A stretch of 64,000 nt of DNA, taken from contig NZ_RAPV01000001.1 in NCBI RefSeq assembly GCF_003610295.1, positions 3,162,001-3,226,000 of the forward strand, written 5' to 3'. The position numbers and the translations under genes were made by a program. The first letter of the stretch is position 1; every line of letters starts with the position of its first letter. This stretch comes from Paraburkholderia sp. BL23I1N1 (lineage in GTDB: Bacteria > Pseudomonadota > Gammaproteobacteria > Burkholderiales > Burkholderiaceae). This document shows positions 1 to 9,546 of the stretch, in pieces. The notes beneath the pieces are model-generated. The model ran no database searches. It was not told the origin of the DNA and saw only the letters and a program-made list of their open reading frames with translations.

Positions 1-1806
1 CATCCGTTGGACCACCGCGAGCGTACGCGCCTGCGTCGCGCCGGCCGGCAATTGCACCATCACCTGCAACTGGCCTTCGTCTTCGCTCGGCAAAAAACCG
101 CCGGGCATTTGCCAGTAGAGCGCGGCACACACGCCGACCAGCACGGCATAAATGGCCAGCATCGGGCCGATACGGCGCAGCGTACGCGCGGTGAACCCAC
201 GGTAGCCACTCGCGGCTCGATCGAAACCGGAGGTAAAGCGGCTCGCCGCGCGCGCCGCGAACCCGAGCAGGCCGCGGCGGGCATCTCGTTCGCTTACCGG
301 GTGCTTGTGCGCCTTCAGCAGATTCGCGCACAGCGCGGGCGTCAACGACAACGCCATGAACGACGACACTAGCATCGACGCGATCATCGCCACCGCGAAT
401 TGCCGGTAGATACCGCCGACACCGCCCGGAAAGAACGCCATCGGCACGAACACGGCCGTCAATACCGCGGTCACGCCCACGATTGCGCCGCCGATCTGCG
501 ACATGGCTTTGCGGGTCGCCTCACGTGGCGGCAGGCCTTCTTCTTCCATCACGCGGTGCACACTTTCCACCACCACGATCGCATCGTCGACGAGGATACC
601 GATTGCGAGCACCAGGCCGAACATCGTAAACACGTTGATCGACAGGCCGCAGGCGTACATCGCGAGAAACGCGCCCATCAGCGTGACAGGAATCACCACC
701 GTCGGCACCAGCGTGTAACGCAGATCCCGCAAAAACAGCCACATCACGAAGAACACCAGCACCACCGCTTCCGCCAGCGTGATGAGCACTTCTCGAATTG
801 CAATCTGCACGAAATGCGCGTTGTCGAACGGAATTTCGATCGCAACGCCTGGCGGCAAGCTCTTTGATAACTCTGCGAGCCGCGCGCGGATCGCGTTGGA
901 CGTCTCCAGCGCATTGCCGCGCGGTCCGAGTTGAATCCCGACGGTGGCCGCAGCCTTGCCGTTCAGGCGGGAGTAGAACGAGTAATTGTCGCGCCCCAAT
1001 TCGACCCGCGCGACATCTTTCAAGCGCACCGCCGAGCCGTCGGGTTGCGCCTTCAGCACGATCTGTCCGAATTCGGCGGGCAAGATCAGTTGCCCCTTCA
1101 CGCTCACCGAGGCCGTCATTTGCTGCCCCGGAACGAACGGTGCGTCGCCCAGCGTACCGGCCGTTACCGTGGCATTCTGCGCGGCGATCGCGGCGTTTAC
1201 TTCGGCGGCGCCGAGGCCGTACTCGCGCAGCTTCATCGGATCGAGCCAGATACGCAGCGCCTCGTCGGCGTCCCACAACTCCGCCGCGCCCACGCCCGGT
1301 GCGCGCTTCAGTTCGCGAAGAACGTAGCGGCTCAGATAGTCGCTCAATTGCACGGAATCGCGCGAGCCGTCCGTCGACGTCAGCGCAACCAGCATGAGAA
1401 ACGTGTTGGCCGCCTTGAATACGCTGATGCCCTGCTGCACGACCTGTTGCGGCAAACGCGGTTCGACCTGCTTGAGACGGTTCTGGATGTCGACCAGCGC
1501 GAGGTCCGGATTGGTCCCCGGCGCAAAGGTTGCGTCGATCTCGAGATCGCCGAGGTTGTCGCTGGTCGTTTCGTAGTACAGCATATTGTCGGCGCCATCG
1601 AGACTCTCCTCGATGATGCTGCCGACATTGGCATCGACCACTTCAGTCGCGGCCCCCGGATACGTGGCGCTGATCACGATGCGCGGCGGTGCCAGACGCG
1701 GATACTGCGCCACCGGCAGCTGCGGAATGGCGAGCGCGCCCGCCACCACAATGGCGAGCGCAACAATCCATGCGAAGACCGGGCGGTCGATGAAAAAAAA
1801 TGGCAC
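1..1806 (-). CDS. RND-family (AcrB-like) efflux pump inner-membrane subunit, partial
   Basis: Proton-driven inner-membrane subunit of a tripartite HAE1/AcrB-type efflux pump. The first 602 codons are present and the reading frame runs off the window start without a stop, so the C-terminal part is missing here. Visible landmarks are the N-terminal FFIDRPVFAW helix start (residues 4-13), the porter domain, and the proton-relay Asp-Asp pair in the VDDA motif near base 590 (about residue 405, as in AcrB). No ATG exists near the conserved start. I chose GTG at 1806, preceded by a weak GAACGGA. Codons 3-5 contain an 8-T run. The gene lies 13 nt after the GNAT gene 1820-2410 and is probably cotranscribed with it. 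No membrane-fusion protein gene is seen between them; it may lie beyond the window. Confidence 0.88.
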   Translation of the reverse strand, partial: MPFFFIDRPVFAWIVALAIVVAGALAIPQLPVAQYPRLAPPRIVISATYPGAATEVVDANVGSIIEESLDGADNMLYYETTSDNLGDLEIDATFAPGTNPDLALVDIQNRLKQVEPRLPQQVVQQGISVFKAANTFLMLVALTSTDGSRDSVQLSDYLSRYVLRELKRAPGVGAAELWDADEALRIWLDPMKLREYGLGAAEVNAAIAAQNATVTAGTLGDAPFVPGQQMTASVSVKGQLILPAEFGQIVLKAQPDGSAVRLKDVARVELGRDNYSFYSRLNGKAAATVGIQLGPRGNALETSNAIRARLAELSKSLPPGVAIEIPFDNAHFVQIAIREVLITLAEAVVLVFFVMWLFLRDLRYTLVPTVVIPVTLMGAFLAMYACGLSINVFTMFGLVLAIGILVDDAIVVVESVHRVMEEEGLPPREATRKAMSQIGGAIVGVTAVLTAVFVPMAFFPGGVGGIYRQFAVAMIASMLVSSFMALSLTPALCANLLKAHKHPVSERDARRGLLGFAARAASRFTSGFDRAASGYRGFTARTLRRIGPMLAIYAVLVGVCAALYWQMPGGFLPSEDEGQLQVMVQLPAGATQARTLAVVQRM

Positions 1807-1819
1807 GCAAAAAATCCGT

Positions 1820-2410
1820 TCAGATTGCCTGCAGGGGCGGTGCGTCGATGAGGCGGGCCATATGCAGCACGTCGGCCAATACGCCTTCGCGCAAGGCAAA
1901 ACCGCGCGAGCGGCCTTCTTCGACAAAGCCGAACTTGCGATAGAGTGCAATCGCAGGCGTGTTGTCGCAAAACACCGTGAGTTCGAGGCGGCGCAAACCG
2001 AGCGACGCGTCCGCGCAGTCGGTCAGCGCTTGCATCAGCGCCGTGCCGATACCGCGCCCATGATACGCGTCGTGCACGGCCATTCCTAAATACGCGCAAT
2101 GCGCGCGGCTGGGCCGTTGAACCTCCAATCCGGCGTGGCCGACCACGCGCCCACCAATGGTCGCGCACACGCTTACGCCGCTTTCAAAGCGTTTCTCGAA
2201 CCATGCCTTGAGCTGTTCGGGGCTGCGGTAGCCGACCGACAGCGTGCCGCGCCGCACGCCGGGCTGGCTCAGGATATCGGCGAACGCGTCCATGTCGGAC
2301 AATTCGAGCGCTCGAAGTGTAATACGATTGTCGAGCGCGGCATCGCTCTGCAACGTTTCTTCTTTCATGGTCTTATTCCGCTGCGAAGTTGGCGGCTGTT
2401 GGCTACTCAT
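1820..2410 (-). CDS. GNAT-family N-acetyltransferase (first of tandem pair)
   Basis: Predicted acetyl-CoA-dependent N-acetyltransferase of 196 residues. The acetyl-CoA-binding motif A is visible as GMAVHDAYHGRGIGTALM (R/H-G-R-G-I-G pyrophosphate loop), followed by the typical LRRLELTVFCDNTPAIALY and YRKFGF motif-B region. The substrate cannot be read from sequence; relatives acetylate protein N-termini, aminoacyl groups or toxic amino-acid conjugates. The start at 2410 overlaps the upstream GNAT stop by 4 nt (ATGA), which suggests coupling. A second Met at 2368, just before the conserved domain, is an alternative start. It lies downstream of yej and tldDE genes in one run of tightly spaced minus-strand genes. 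It resembles its neighbour at 2407-2964, so the pair probably arose by duplication. Confidence 0.85.
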   Translation of the reverse strand: MSSQQPPTSQRNKTMKEETLQSDAALDNRITLRALELSDMDAFADILSQPGVRRGTLSVGYRSPEQLKAWFEKRFESGVSVCATIGGRVVGHAGLEVQRPSRAHCAYLGMAVHDAYHGRGIGTALMQALTDCADASLGLRRLELTVFCDNTPAIALYRKFGFVEEGRSRGFALREGVLADVLHMARLIDAPPLQAI

Positions 2411-2964
2411 GGCGTCGACGTCCCTGGCGCCGCTTCACGCAGCCGCGCCATGAAATAGCAGTCGATCAGCACACCACGGCGCAACACCGCGCCGCGCCGA
2501 TGCGCTTCGATCTCGAAGCCGAACTTGCGATAGAGCGCGAGCGCCGCATGGTTATCGGCGAAGACGTCCAATTCGACGCGGCGCAGACCGAGCCAGTTGT
2601 CGGCCAGATCGAGCAGTTCGGTCATCAACGCATTGCCGATGCCGCGCCGGTGCCATGCGTCGTGTACGCCAATGCCGAGCGACGCGGCATGTGCACGGCG
2701 CCCCTTGAAAGGTGTGAGCTCCGCTTCGCCGACCAGCGTATCGCCGACCATCGCCGCGATCGCGATCTCGGGGGCTGCGAGTTTTTCGAGGTAGTCGCGC
2801 GTGCTGGCGACCGTCCGAAACGGCACGTGCGGATTGCCATTCACCACGACAGGCAACTGCAGCATGGCGTGGTATTGCTCCACGTCGGCCACGCGCAATG
2901 CGCGCAGCGTCAGACCCTCGGGCAAGCTCCCAGATACAGTTTTTGTTTTTATGTCTTGATTCAT
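2407..2964 (-). CDS. GNAT-family N-acetyltransferase (second of tandem pair)
   Basis: Predicted N-acetyltransferase of 185 residues, paralogous to the adjacent downstream GNAT. Motif A reads GIGVHDAWHRRGIGNALM, and the C-terminal LRRVELDVFADNHAALALY plus YRKFGFEIE matches the same family. The GNAT fold occupies essentially the whole protein, with no signal peptide or membrane segment, so it should act in the cytoplasm. It starts only 4 nt after the TldE-like gene ends, and its own stop overlaps the next GNAT by 4 nt; cotranscription is likely. In other bacteria GNAT enzymes inactivate processed microcin C and related aminoacyl-nucleotide toxins. Such a role here is inference from context. Confidence 0.85.
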   Translation of the reverse strand: MNQDIKTKTVSGSLPEGLTLRALRVADVEQYHAMLQLPVVVNGNPHVPFRTVASTRDYLEKLAAPEIAIAAMVGDTLVGEAELTPFKGRRAHAASLGIGVHDAWHRRGIGNALMTELLDLADNWLGLRRVELDVFADNHAALALYRKFGFEIEAHRRGAVLRRGVLIDCYFMARLREAAPGTSTP

Positions 2965-2968
2965 AGGC

Positions 2969-4330
2969 TCATAACGTCAATTCGAATGACCTCGCCAGGA
3001 TGCCGGGCAGTTGCATGCCGCCCGTGGCACGCTCGCCCCAGGTCGAGTCGCTCAATAACAATTCCGCTTGCGAGCCGAGTTGTTCGAGTTCGCTGCCGAG
3101 CAGACGATACAAACTGTCGTCGAAACGCATGGCTTCGAGCGGCGCGACGATCTGGCCGTTCTCGACCCAGAAAGTCGCGAAGCGCGTCATGCCGGTCAGG
3201 CGGCAATTCATCCGGTCCGAGAAATTCACGTACCAGAGATTGCCGATGTAAAGACCGGTATCGAGTTTCGCCAGCACGTCCTCTTCCCGCAGATCGCCCG
3301 CTTGCATCGAGAGCGCCGCTGGCGACTCGTTCGCCAGCGCACCATTAGGCGTCAACCCATACTCGCGTGCGCTGCGTGCATTGGTCAGGCGTTCGGCACT
3401 GCGGCCGGCCTGGATCAACGGGACGCATTCGCGCAGGTAGCCGTCGTCGTTGAAACCGGGCGTAATGCCGAGATTCAGATCTTCGCTGATCGTGACGCGC
3501 GGGTCGACTACGATTTCTCCCACATGCAGCTTGTACAACTCGCTGCGCGAACTCGCCTGAGCGCGAGCGGAAAAACCACTCCATGCCGTCACGCTGAGCA
3601 GTTCAGCGAGGGCCTCGGGCGCCAGATACGAGCGATAACGCCCCGGCGCCAAGCTGCGCGGTGTGCGCGCGAGCACGGGCAGACGCGCGGCGGCCTGCTC
3701 GACCTTGCGCGCGAAAACAGCGTCGCTCCAGTCGTCGCCGGCATAAGTCGTCTTGATCGCGCGGCCGCTCGGGTCGTATAGCGACCAGCTGAAATTGAAG
3801 TTATTGACTTCGTACCAGCCACGGCTGCCGCTCGCGGACGCGAACCCGCGCACGATCGTGCCGCCCGCGTAAAAGCCCACGAAATCCAGCCCTTTCGCGC
3901 ATTCGGCGACGGTACGTAACAAGCGGTCCGGCTCCGGCAGCTTGCCTGAACGTTGTGTGGCGCGCTGCCATTGCGAAGTATCGAACAACAGATGCGGATC
4001 GTCCGGGGCACCGCGCAAGCTGTCACGCAACGTGGCCAGCGCCGCGCTCACGTCGTCCAGATCCTGTTGCAGATCGCCGCAGACGGTTAGCGTCGAATAG
4101 GCCTGGCGCGCGCCGTCGATCAGACGCAAGGTCAGCTTGCCTTGCGACACGCTGCCGATCTGCCGCACCTTGCCATCGTTGAAGCGGATAAAGTCGGACT
4201 GCTCGCCCGCAAATGAGCTCAGCGTGATTTCCGCGCCTTGCTGCAGGCGTTCGATGGCGTCGGCCAATGAGGTGAAATGCGGTTGCCAGTCGAGCGAACC
4301 CGTGGAGCGCGATGACATGAATTGGCTCAT
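2969..4330 (-). CDS. TldE/PmbA-family metallopeptidase partner subunit
   Basis: Member of the TldD/PmbA (peptidase family U62) superfamily, 453 residues. It corresponds to the non-catalytic TldE/PmbA-like half of the heterodimer: no HExxxH is present, while conserved PmbA-type segments such as VRGFASASGSRGWYEVNNFN and NLGITPGFNDDGY are visible. An open frame exists upstream to 4369, but I place the start at 4330. There the ATG shares its A with the TGA of the upstream tldD-like gene, which is typical of coupled subunits. The product should be cytoplasmic, where TldD/E degrades or trims small or modified peptides. The position right behind yejABEF suggests a role in handling imported peptides (inference). 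Confidence 0.86.
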   Translation of the reverse strand: MSQFMSSRSTGSLDWQPHFTSLADAIERLQQGAEITLSSFAGEQSDFIRFNDGKVRQIGSVSQGKLTLRLIDGARQAYSTLTVCGDLQQDLDDVSAALATLRDSLRGAPDDPHLLFDTSQWQRATQRSGKLPEPDRLLRTVAECAKGLDFVGFYAGGTIVRGFASASGSRGWYEVNNFNFSWSLYDPSGRAIKTTYAGDDWSDAVFARKVEQAAARLPVLARTPRSLAPGRYRSYLAPEALAELLSVTAWSGFSARAQASSRSELYKLHVGEIVVDPRVTISEDLNLGITPGFNDDGYLRECVPLIQAGRSAERLTNARSAREYGLTPNGALANESPAALSMQAGDLREEDVLAKLDTGLYIGNLWYVNFSDRMNCRLTGMTRFATFWVENGQIVAPLEAMRFDDSLYRLLGSELEQLGSQAELLLSDSTWGERATGGMQLPGILARSFELTL

Positions 4331-5766
4331 CAGGCGCCTCCGAACACGTCGATGTTGCTGAACACACAAGCCGGCGAGGCGTGGCCGACGCGAATGATCT
4401 GCGCCGGCTCACCCTTGCCGCACATGGACGTGCCGTACACCTCGCGCGTATCCGCGTTCCCCACCGCACTCAGGCTGCGCCAGAAATTCGCCGAAATACC
4501 GCGGTAATTCGGCTGTTTGACGACCTGGGTGAGCTTGCCGTTTTCGATGAGTTGACCGAACTCACAGCCGAACTGAAATTTGTTGCGATGGTCGTCGATC
4601 GACCAGGACGTATTGGTGCGCATCAGAATGCCGTGTTCGATGGTGCCGATCATCTGCTCCAGCGAACTCTCGCCAGGCTCGATGTTCAGATTCGCCATCC
4701 GGTCGATCGGCGGGCGGTTCCAGTTGGAAGCGCGCGAATTCGCCACGCCCGCCATATGCGCGCGTTGCTGCGAAAGCGCACCGCCGAGCGGCCGTTCGAG
4801 CACGCCGTCGCGGATCAGGTATTGCTTGTGCGCTTCGGTGCCGTCGTCGTCGAATGCGTACGTAGCGGCCTCCTCGCGCAGTTCCGGGTCGAAGGTCACG
4901 TTCAGCAGTTCCGAACCGTAGCGGTACGAGCCGAACATCTCCTTCTTGACGAAGCTCCAGCCGGCAAAGTTGCGCTCGTCGCCGAGAATACGATCGAGCT
5001 CGAGCGGATGGCCGATCGATTCGTGAATCTGCAGCATCATCTGATCGGGCATTAGCAGCAAATCGCGCTTGCCTGACGGGCAATTCGGCGCGGCCAGCAA
5101 TTGCAGCGCCTCATTGGCGACCCGCGCGCCCGCACCGTGAAAGCCGAAGCGCGCCAGCACTTCCATGCCGCCCTGCCCCAAGGTGCCATAGTTACCGCCG
5201 AGCGTACGCACTTGCGTATCGCCGTCCGCGTGCGCGGCCACGCTCAACTGCGGCATGATGAACTGGAATCGCTGGTCGATCCGCACGCCATCGCCGGTGA
5301 TGTAGAGTTGATCGGTATGCGTGATCTGCATGGCCGCGACGCGTTCGACAATGCGTGGGTCGAGATTCGCGCCGGCGCATTCCACGCTCAGGCGGTCCAA
5401 CCATTCGGCACGGCCGGGCAACGCTTGCTGCGTATTCGGCGACACATAGTGGCCGCTCACGGCAGGACGCGCCACCTCGCGATGATCGATCAACGACAAG
5501 GCCGCGCTCGCTTCAGCACGGGCCGTAGCGAGATCCAGCGCTTCCTGCAGACCAGCGGCGCTCAGATTCGCGGTGGCTGCATAGCCGGCGCCCGCGCCCA
5601 CCCATGCGATCAGCATCGCGCCACGGTCGCGCACCGTTCGCATGGGTTGCGCGATGTCGTTGCGAATCTCGTGATCGTCGATCTGTTCATCGACAATGCG
5701 CAGCGACCAGAAGGCTGCGCGGCTCGTAAGCAATCGGGCGGCTTGCGCCCAACGTTCGTCAATCAT
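4330..5766 (-). CDS. TldD-family metallopeptidase catalytic subunit
   Basis: Catalytic-type TldD homologue of 478 residues. The zinc motif HExxxH is clear (HESIGH, residues 248-253), and a conserved Cys lies near the C-terminus in YGTSMCGKGEP. TldD pairs with TldE/PmbA to form a narrow-chamber peptidase that cleaves unfolded or modified peptides such as microcin B17 precursor, CcdA and some microcin C-like peptides (family knowledge). The start at 5766 has GGGA five bases upstream. A longer frame to 5796 would overlap yejF by 17 nt and adds residues unlike the family. The gene lies between yejF and the TldE-like partner. Burkholderiales normally keep separate housekeeping tldD and pmbA copies, so this linked pair is probably specialised (inference). 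Confidence 0.88.
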   Translation of the reverse strand: MIDERWAQAARLLTSRAAFWSLRIVDEQIDDHEIRNDIAQPMRTVRDRGAMLIAWVGAGAGYAATANLSAAGLQEALDLATARAEASAALSLIDHREVARPAVSGHYVSPNTQQALPGRAEWLDRLSVECAGANLDPRIVERVAAMQITHTDQLYITGDGVRIDQRFQFIMPQLSVAAHADGDTQVRTLGGNYGTLGQGGMEVLARFGFHGAGARVANEALQLLAAPNCPSGKRDLLLMPDQMMLQIHESIGHPLELDRILGDERNFAGWSFVKKEMFGSYRYGSELLNVTFDPELREEAATYAFDDDGTEAHKQYLIRDGVLERPLGGALSQQRAHMAGVANSRASNWNRPPIDRMANLNIEPGESSLEQMIGTIEHGILMRTNTSWSIDDHRNKFQFGCEFGQLIENGKLTQVVKQPNYRGISANFWRSLSAVGNADTREVYGTSMCGKGEPAQIIRVGHASPACVFSNIDVFGGA

Positions 5767-5779
5767 TAGCAATTCCCGT

Positions 5780-7420
5780 TTAAGGCTCCGTTGCACCCGC
5801 CTGCGACATGATCAGCGACGACGCGAGCAACGACTGGGTATAAGGATGCGATGGCGCGTGCAACACGTCGAGCGTGTCGCCGGCTTCTACAATGCGCCCC
5901 GACTTCATCACGATCACGCGATGCGCCATAGCTCGCATTACCGCCAGATCGTGCGTAATGAACAAATAGGTTAGCTTGTACTTTTTCTGTAGATTTGTCA
6001 GCAGATTCAGCACCTGTTTCTGGATCGATACGTCGAGCGCGCTGGTCGGTTCATCGAGCACCAGCAATTCCGGCTCGACCGCCAGGGCGCGCGCAATCGC
6101 AATACGCTGGCGCTGGCCACCGGAAAACTCATGCGGATAGCGCAGCATCGCGTCCGCGGGCATGCCGACTTCTTCCAGCAAGCCACCCACGCGCGCGCGC
6201 CGCGCCTTTGCATCCATGTCGGGCTGATGCATGGTCAGCCCTTCGCCGATGATCTGCTCCACCGTCATGCGCGGAGACAAGGAGCCGAACGGGTCCTGAA
6301 ACACGACTTGCATGCGCGAATACAACGCCCGGCGCGAACGCGCGGTTTTCAGCGTGGAAAGCGGCAAACCGTCGATATGGATATGACCGGCCGCCGGTTG
6401 CTGCAGACCGAGTACGGTGGCCGCCAGCGTCGATTTACCCGACCCCGATTCGCCGACGATGCCAAGCGTTTCACCGCGCCGCACACTCAGGTCGACATCG
6501 TGTACCGCGCGGAACGTGACGTGCCCGAACATGGAACGCCAGCCTTTTGCGGAGGTGCGGTAGTCGACGGCGAGCCCTTGCACTTCCAGCAAACGCCGCG
6601 CACCGGGCTCGACCGGCTCCACCGCGCGCTGCGGCTCGCTGTCCAGCAGGCGTTGGGTGTACGGATGCTGCGGGTTGGAGAACAACGCTTCGGTGGTGTT
6701 GGTTTCGACCAGCACGCCCTTCTCCATCACCGCGACGCGCTGCGCAAAACGCTTCACCAGATTCAGGTCATGCGTGATCAGCAGCACGGCCATGCCGCGC
6801 TCGGCCGCTTCCTGCTCCTGCAAGGCGATCAACAGATCGACGATCTGCTGACGCACGGTGACGTCGAGCGCGGTGGTCGGTTCGTCGGCGAGCAGGAGGC
6901 GTGGCCGGCACGCCAGCGCCATCGCGATCATCGCGCGCTGCCGCTGCCCGCCGGACAGTTGATGCGGGAAACTGTCGATGCGCCGTTCCGGCTCGGGAAT
7001 CCCGGTGCGCCTGAGCAGCTCGATACCGCGCCGGCGCGCCGCGTTCGGCCGCAAGCCTTCATGCAGGCGCAAACTTTCAGCGATCTGCTTGCCGATCGTG
7101 AAGAGCGGATTGAGCGCCGTCATCGGTTCCTGAAACACCATCGCCACGTCGGCGCCGCGCAGGCCGCGCATCTGCTGCTCGGTTTTCTGCAGCAGATCTT
7201 CGCCGTCGAGCAACATGCGGCCACTCAGATCCGCATGCTCGACGAGCCGCAGAATCGACAAGGCGGTGACGCTCTTGCCGGAGCCCGATTCGCCGACCAA
7301 TGCAACGCGCTCGCCGCGCGCGATCGAGAGGCTGAGTTCATGCACCGCGATCTTGTCGCCGAAACGCACCGAGAAACGGTCGATTTCCAGCAGCGGCCGA
7401 TTGATTGAGGCTTGACTCAT
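5780..7420 (-). CDS. yejF: YejF-type peptide ABC transporter, double ATP-binding protein
   Basis: ATPase of an oligopeptide importer, 546 residues with two ABC domains in one chain, as is typical of YejF. Domain 1 has Walker A GESGSGKS near residue 43, signature [10 protein letters not shown] and Walker [13 protein letters not shown]. Domain 2 repeats GESGSGKST near residue 330, [15 protein letters not shown] and [12 protein letters not shown]. The C-terminus of each half carries the HPYTQ motif found in oligopeptide/dipeptide ATPases. It is a cytoplasmic peripheral protein that energises the YejB/YejE permease. The start overlaps the yejE stop by 4 nt. Yej systems import microcin C and other peptides in enterobacteria and contribute to antimicrobial-peptide tolerance in some pathogens (established for homologues). 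Confidence 0.94.
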   Translation of the reverse strand: MSQASINRPLLEIDRFSVRFGDKIAVHELSLSIARGERVALVGESGSGKSVTALSILRLVEHADLSGRMLLDGEDLLQKTEQQMRGLRGADVAMVFQEPMTALNPLFTIGKQIAESLRLHEGLRPNAARRRGIELLRRTGIPEPERRIDSFPHQLSGGQRQRAMIAMALACRPRLLLADEPTTALDVTVRQQIVDLLIALQEQEAAERGMAVLLITHDLNLVKRFAQRVAVMEKGVLVETNTTEALFSNPQHPYTQRLLDSEPQRAVEPVEPGARRLLEVQGLAVDYRTSAKGWRSMFGHVTFRAVHDVDLSVRRGETLGIVGESGSGKSTLAATVLGLQQPAAGHIHIDGLPLSTLKTARSRRALYSRMQVVFQDPFGSLSPRMTVEQIIGEGLTMHQPDMDAKARRARVGGLLEEVGMPADAMLRYPHEFSGGQRQRIAIARALAVEPELLVLDEPTSALDVSIQKQVLNLLTNLQKKYKLTYLFITHDLAVMRAMAHRVIVMKSGRIVEAGDTLDVLHAPSHPYTQSLLASSLIMSQAGATEP

Positions 7421-8532
7421 CGCGGACCTCCGCCGAAAGCCGACCCGCGTTTTCGCGTATCAATCGCATTGCGTAGTGCATCGCCCATGAAGGTCAAGAG
7501 CAGCAAGGTAATCACCAAAGCAGCGAAAGCCGAAATCGAAATCCACCATGCATCGAGGTTGTTCTTACCTTCCTGAAGCAGTTCGCCGAGGCTCGGCGTG
7601 GGCGGCGGTACGCCCAGCCCAAGAAAGTCGAGACTGGTCAGTGAGAGAATCGCCGCGCTCATGCGAAACGGCAGAAACGTGATCACCGGCGTCAGGCTGT
7701 TCGGCAGCACATGGCGCCACATGATCTGCCAGTTCGAGAGGCCCATGGTGCGCGCCGCCTTCACATAATCCAGCGAACGGTTACGCAGGAATTCGGCGCG
7801 TACGTAATCGGAGAGCACGAGCCAGCCGAACATCGACAGAAGAATAAAGAGCAACCAGAGCGTCGGTTCGAAGATCGACGCGAAGATGATCAGTAGGTAC
7901 AGGTCGGGCATCGAACTCCATATCTCGATCAGACGCTGACCGATCAGGTCGGTGCGTCCGCCGTAGAAGCCCTGCACCGCGCCCGTCAATACGCCGATCA
8001 GCACGCCGGAGACCGTGAGCGCGAGCGCCATCAGCACCGAGAGCCGGAAGCCGTACAGCAGCCGTGCCAGCACATCGCGGCCGTACTGGTCCGTGCCGAG
8101 CCAGTTGCTGCGGGTAGGCGGCGCCGGGTAAGGATGCGCGGCGAAGTAGTCGATCGTGTCGTAGTGGAAATGATTCGGCGGATAGATCGCAAAGTTGCCG
8201 TTCGACTCGAGCCGCGAACGGATATACGGATCGAGATAATTCGCACGCGCCGGAAAATCGCCGCCAAAAATCTGCTCCGAATAGTCTTTCACGATCGGAA
8301 AATAGTAGTGCCCCTCGTAGCGGACAATCAACGGACGATCGTTGGACAACACCTCGCCGAACAGGCTGATGACGAACAGCGAGAGGAAGATCACGAGGCT
8401 CCAGTAACCGAGCCGCTGCTGCCTGAAGCGCCACCATGTGCGCCGCCACGGAGACGGCGACGCCACGTGCGCCGCGCCGGACGCGTCAGCGGTCCAGGCG
8501 GTTGAATTGGATGCGGGGGTCGACGAGGACAT
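7417..8532 (-). CDS. yejE: YejE-type peptide ABC transporter permease
   Basis: Inner-membrane permease of about 371 residues. After a short low-complexity N-terminus it shows RFRQQRLGYWSLVIFL, then a large periplasmic segment (ANYLDPY..., NHFHYDTIDYF) and WLGTDQYGRDVLARLLYG, matching the YejE family. The C-terminal half carries the permease EAA-type loop (GLSNWQIMWRHVLPNSLTP) and about five further membrane segments. The extended frame begins at a TTG at 8547; I prefer the ATG at 8532. Either way the gene start lies inside the 3' end of yejB (47-nt overlap). It follows yejB and precedes yejF, the classical B-E-F order. Confidence 0.93.
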   Translation of the reverse strand: MSSSTPASNSTAWTADASGAAHVASPSPWRRTWWRFRQQRLGYWSLVIFLSLFVISLFGEVLSNDRPLIVRYEGHYYFPIVKDYSEQIFGGDFPARANYLDPYIRSRLESNGNFAIYPPNHFHYDTIDYFAAHPYPAPPTRSNWLGTDQYGRDVLARLLYGFRLSVLMALALTVSGVLIGVLTGAVQGFYGGRTDLIGQRLIEIWSSMPDLYLLIIFASIFEPTLWLLFILLSMFGWLVLSDYVRAEFLRNRSLDYVKAARTMGLSNWQIMWRHVLPNSLTPVITFLPFRMSAAILSLTSLDFLGLGVPPPTPSLGELLQEGKNNLDAWWISISAFAALVITLLLLTFMGDALRNAIDTRKRGSAFGGGPR

Positions 8533-9538
8533 AGCAGACGTCAGCAATGAGTTTGGTTACGAGGGCGATCAGCGTGAACAGAAACAGCGAACCGAGCACA
8601 ACCGGATAGTCACGGCGAATCACCGAGTCATACGAAAGTTGACCCATGCCGTCGAGCGAGAACAGCGTTTCGATCAACAGATTGCCGTTCAGGAAAGCAC
8701 CGACAAAGGCCGCGGGCAAACCGGTCAGCAAAGGAATCGCGGCATTGCGCAGCACGTGTTTCCACAGCACGTCGCGCTCCGGTGCGCCTTTGGCGCGCGC
8801 GGTCAATACGTATTGACGTCCAATCTCCTCGAGGAAGGTGTTCTTGGTCAGGATCGTGACGATCGCGAAGTTGCCCACCACCGAAGCCGTGACCGGCAGC
8901 ACGATGTGCCACAGGTAATCAAGCAGCTTGCCGAAGGTGCTGAGGTCGCTAAAGTTGTCCGATGTGAGGCCGCGCATCGGAAACACCTGCCAGAAGGTGC
9001 CGCCGCCGAACAGCATCAGCAACAGCACGCCCAGCACGAAACCGGGAATCGCGTAGCCGGCGAGCACCAGCACACTGGTCACCGTATCGAAACGCGAGCC
9101 GTTACGCACCGCTTTCGCAATGCCCAACGGCACCGATATCAGATACGTGAGCATCACCGTCCATAAGCCGAGCGTGATCGACACGGGCAGCTTCGATTTG
9201 ATGACGTCCCACACGCTATCGTGCTGATAATAGGACTGGCCGAGATCGAAGCTCGCATAGCGCTTGAGCATCAGGACATAGCGTTCGAGCGGAGGTTTGT
9301 CGAAACCGAACTGCTTCTTGATCTGCTCGAGCTGCTGCGGATCGACACCCTGGCTGCCGTGATAGCCGCCGCCACCCGCCCCCGCCTCTCCGCCACGGCC
9401 AGCGCCGTGGCGGAGTTGCGTCATCACCTGTTCAACCGGCCCACCCGGCACGAACTGCGTGACGACAAAGGTCAGCGTGACCACGCCGAGCAGGGTCGGC
9501 ACCATCAACAGCAATCGTCTGAGAATGTAGGCAAGCAT
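8486..9538 (-). CDS. yejB: YejB-type peptide ABC transporter permease
   Basis: Inner-membrane permease of 350 residues. The N-terminus MLAYILRRLLLMVPTLLGVV and the following TQFVPGGPVEQ are hallmarks of DppB/OppB/YejB permeases. A Gly-rich periplasmic stretch (HGAGRGGEAGAGGGGYHG) precedes VDPQQLEQIKKQFGFDKP, which is specific for the YejB branch. The cytoplasmic EAA loop reads ARAKGAPERDVLWKHVLRNA. The start lies 8 nt after the yejA-like stop region, so the transporter genes form one operon. YejB pairs with YejE to make the translocation pore. Confidence 0.93.
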   Translation of the reverse strand: MLAYILRRLLLMVPTLLGVVTLTFVVTQFVPGGPVEQVMTQLRHGAGRGGEAGAGGGGYHGSQGVDPQQLEQIKKQFGFDKPPLERYVLMLKRYASFDLGQSYYQHDSVWDVIKSKLPVSITLGLWTVMLTYLISVPLGIAKAVRNGSRFDTVTSVLVLAGYAIPGFVLGVLLLMLFGGGTFWQVFPMRGLTSDNFSDLSTFGKLLDYLWHIVLPVTASVVGNFAIVTILTKNTFLEEIGRQYVLTARAKGAPERDVLWKHVLRNAAIPLLTGLPAAFVGAFLNGNLLIETLFSLDGMGQLSYDSVIRRDYPVVLGSLFLFTLIALVTKLIADVCYVLVDPRIQFNRLDR

Positions 9539-9546
9539 GCTGTTCC

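Noticed and set aside
521..1276. Arg-rich 251-codon frame on the minus strand near the window start
   Set aside because: It is out of frame with the clear RND protein that covers the same bases.
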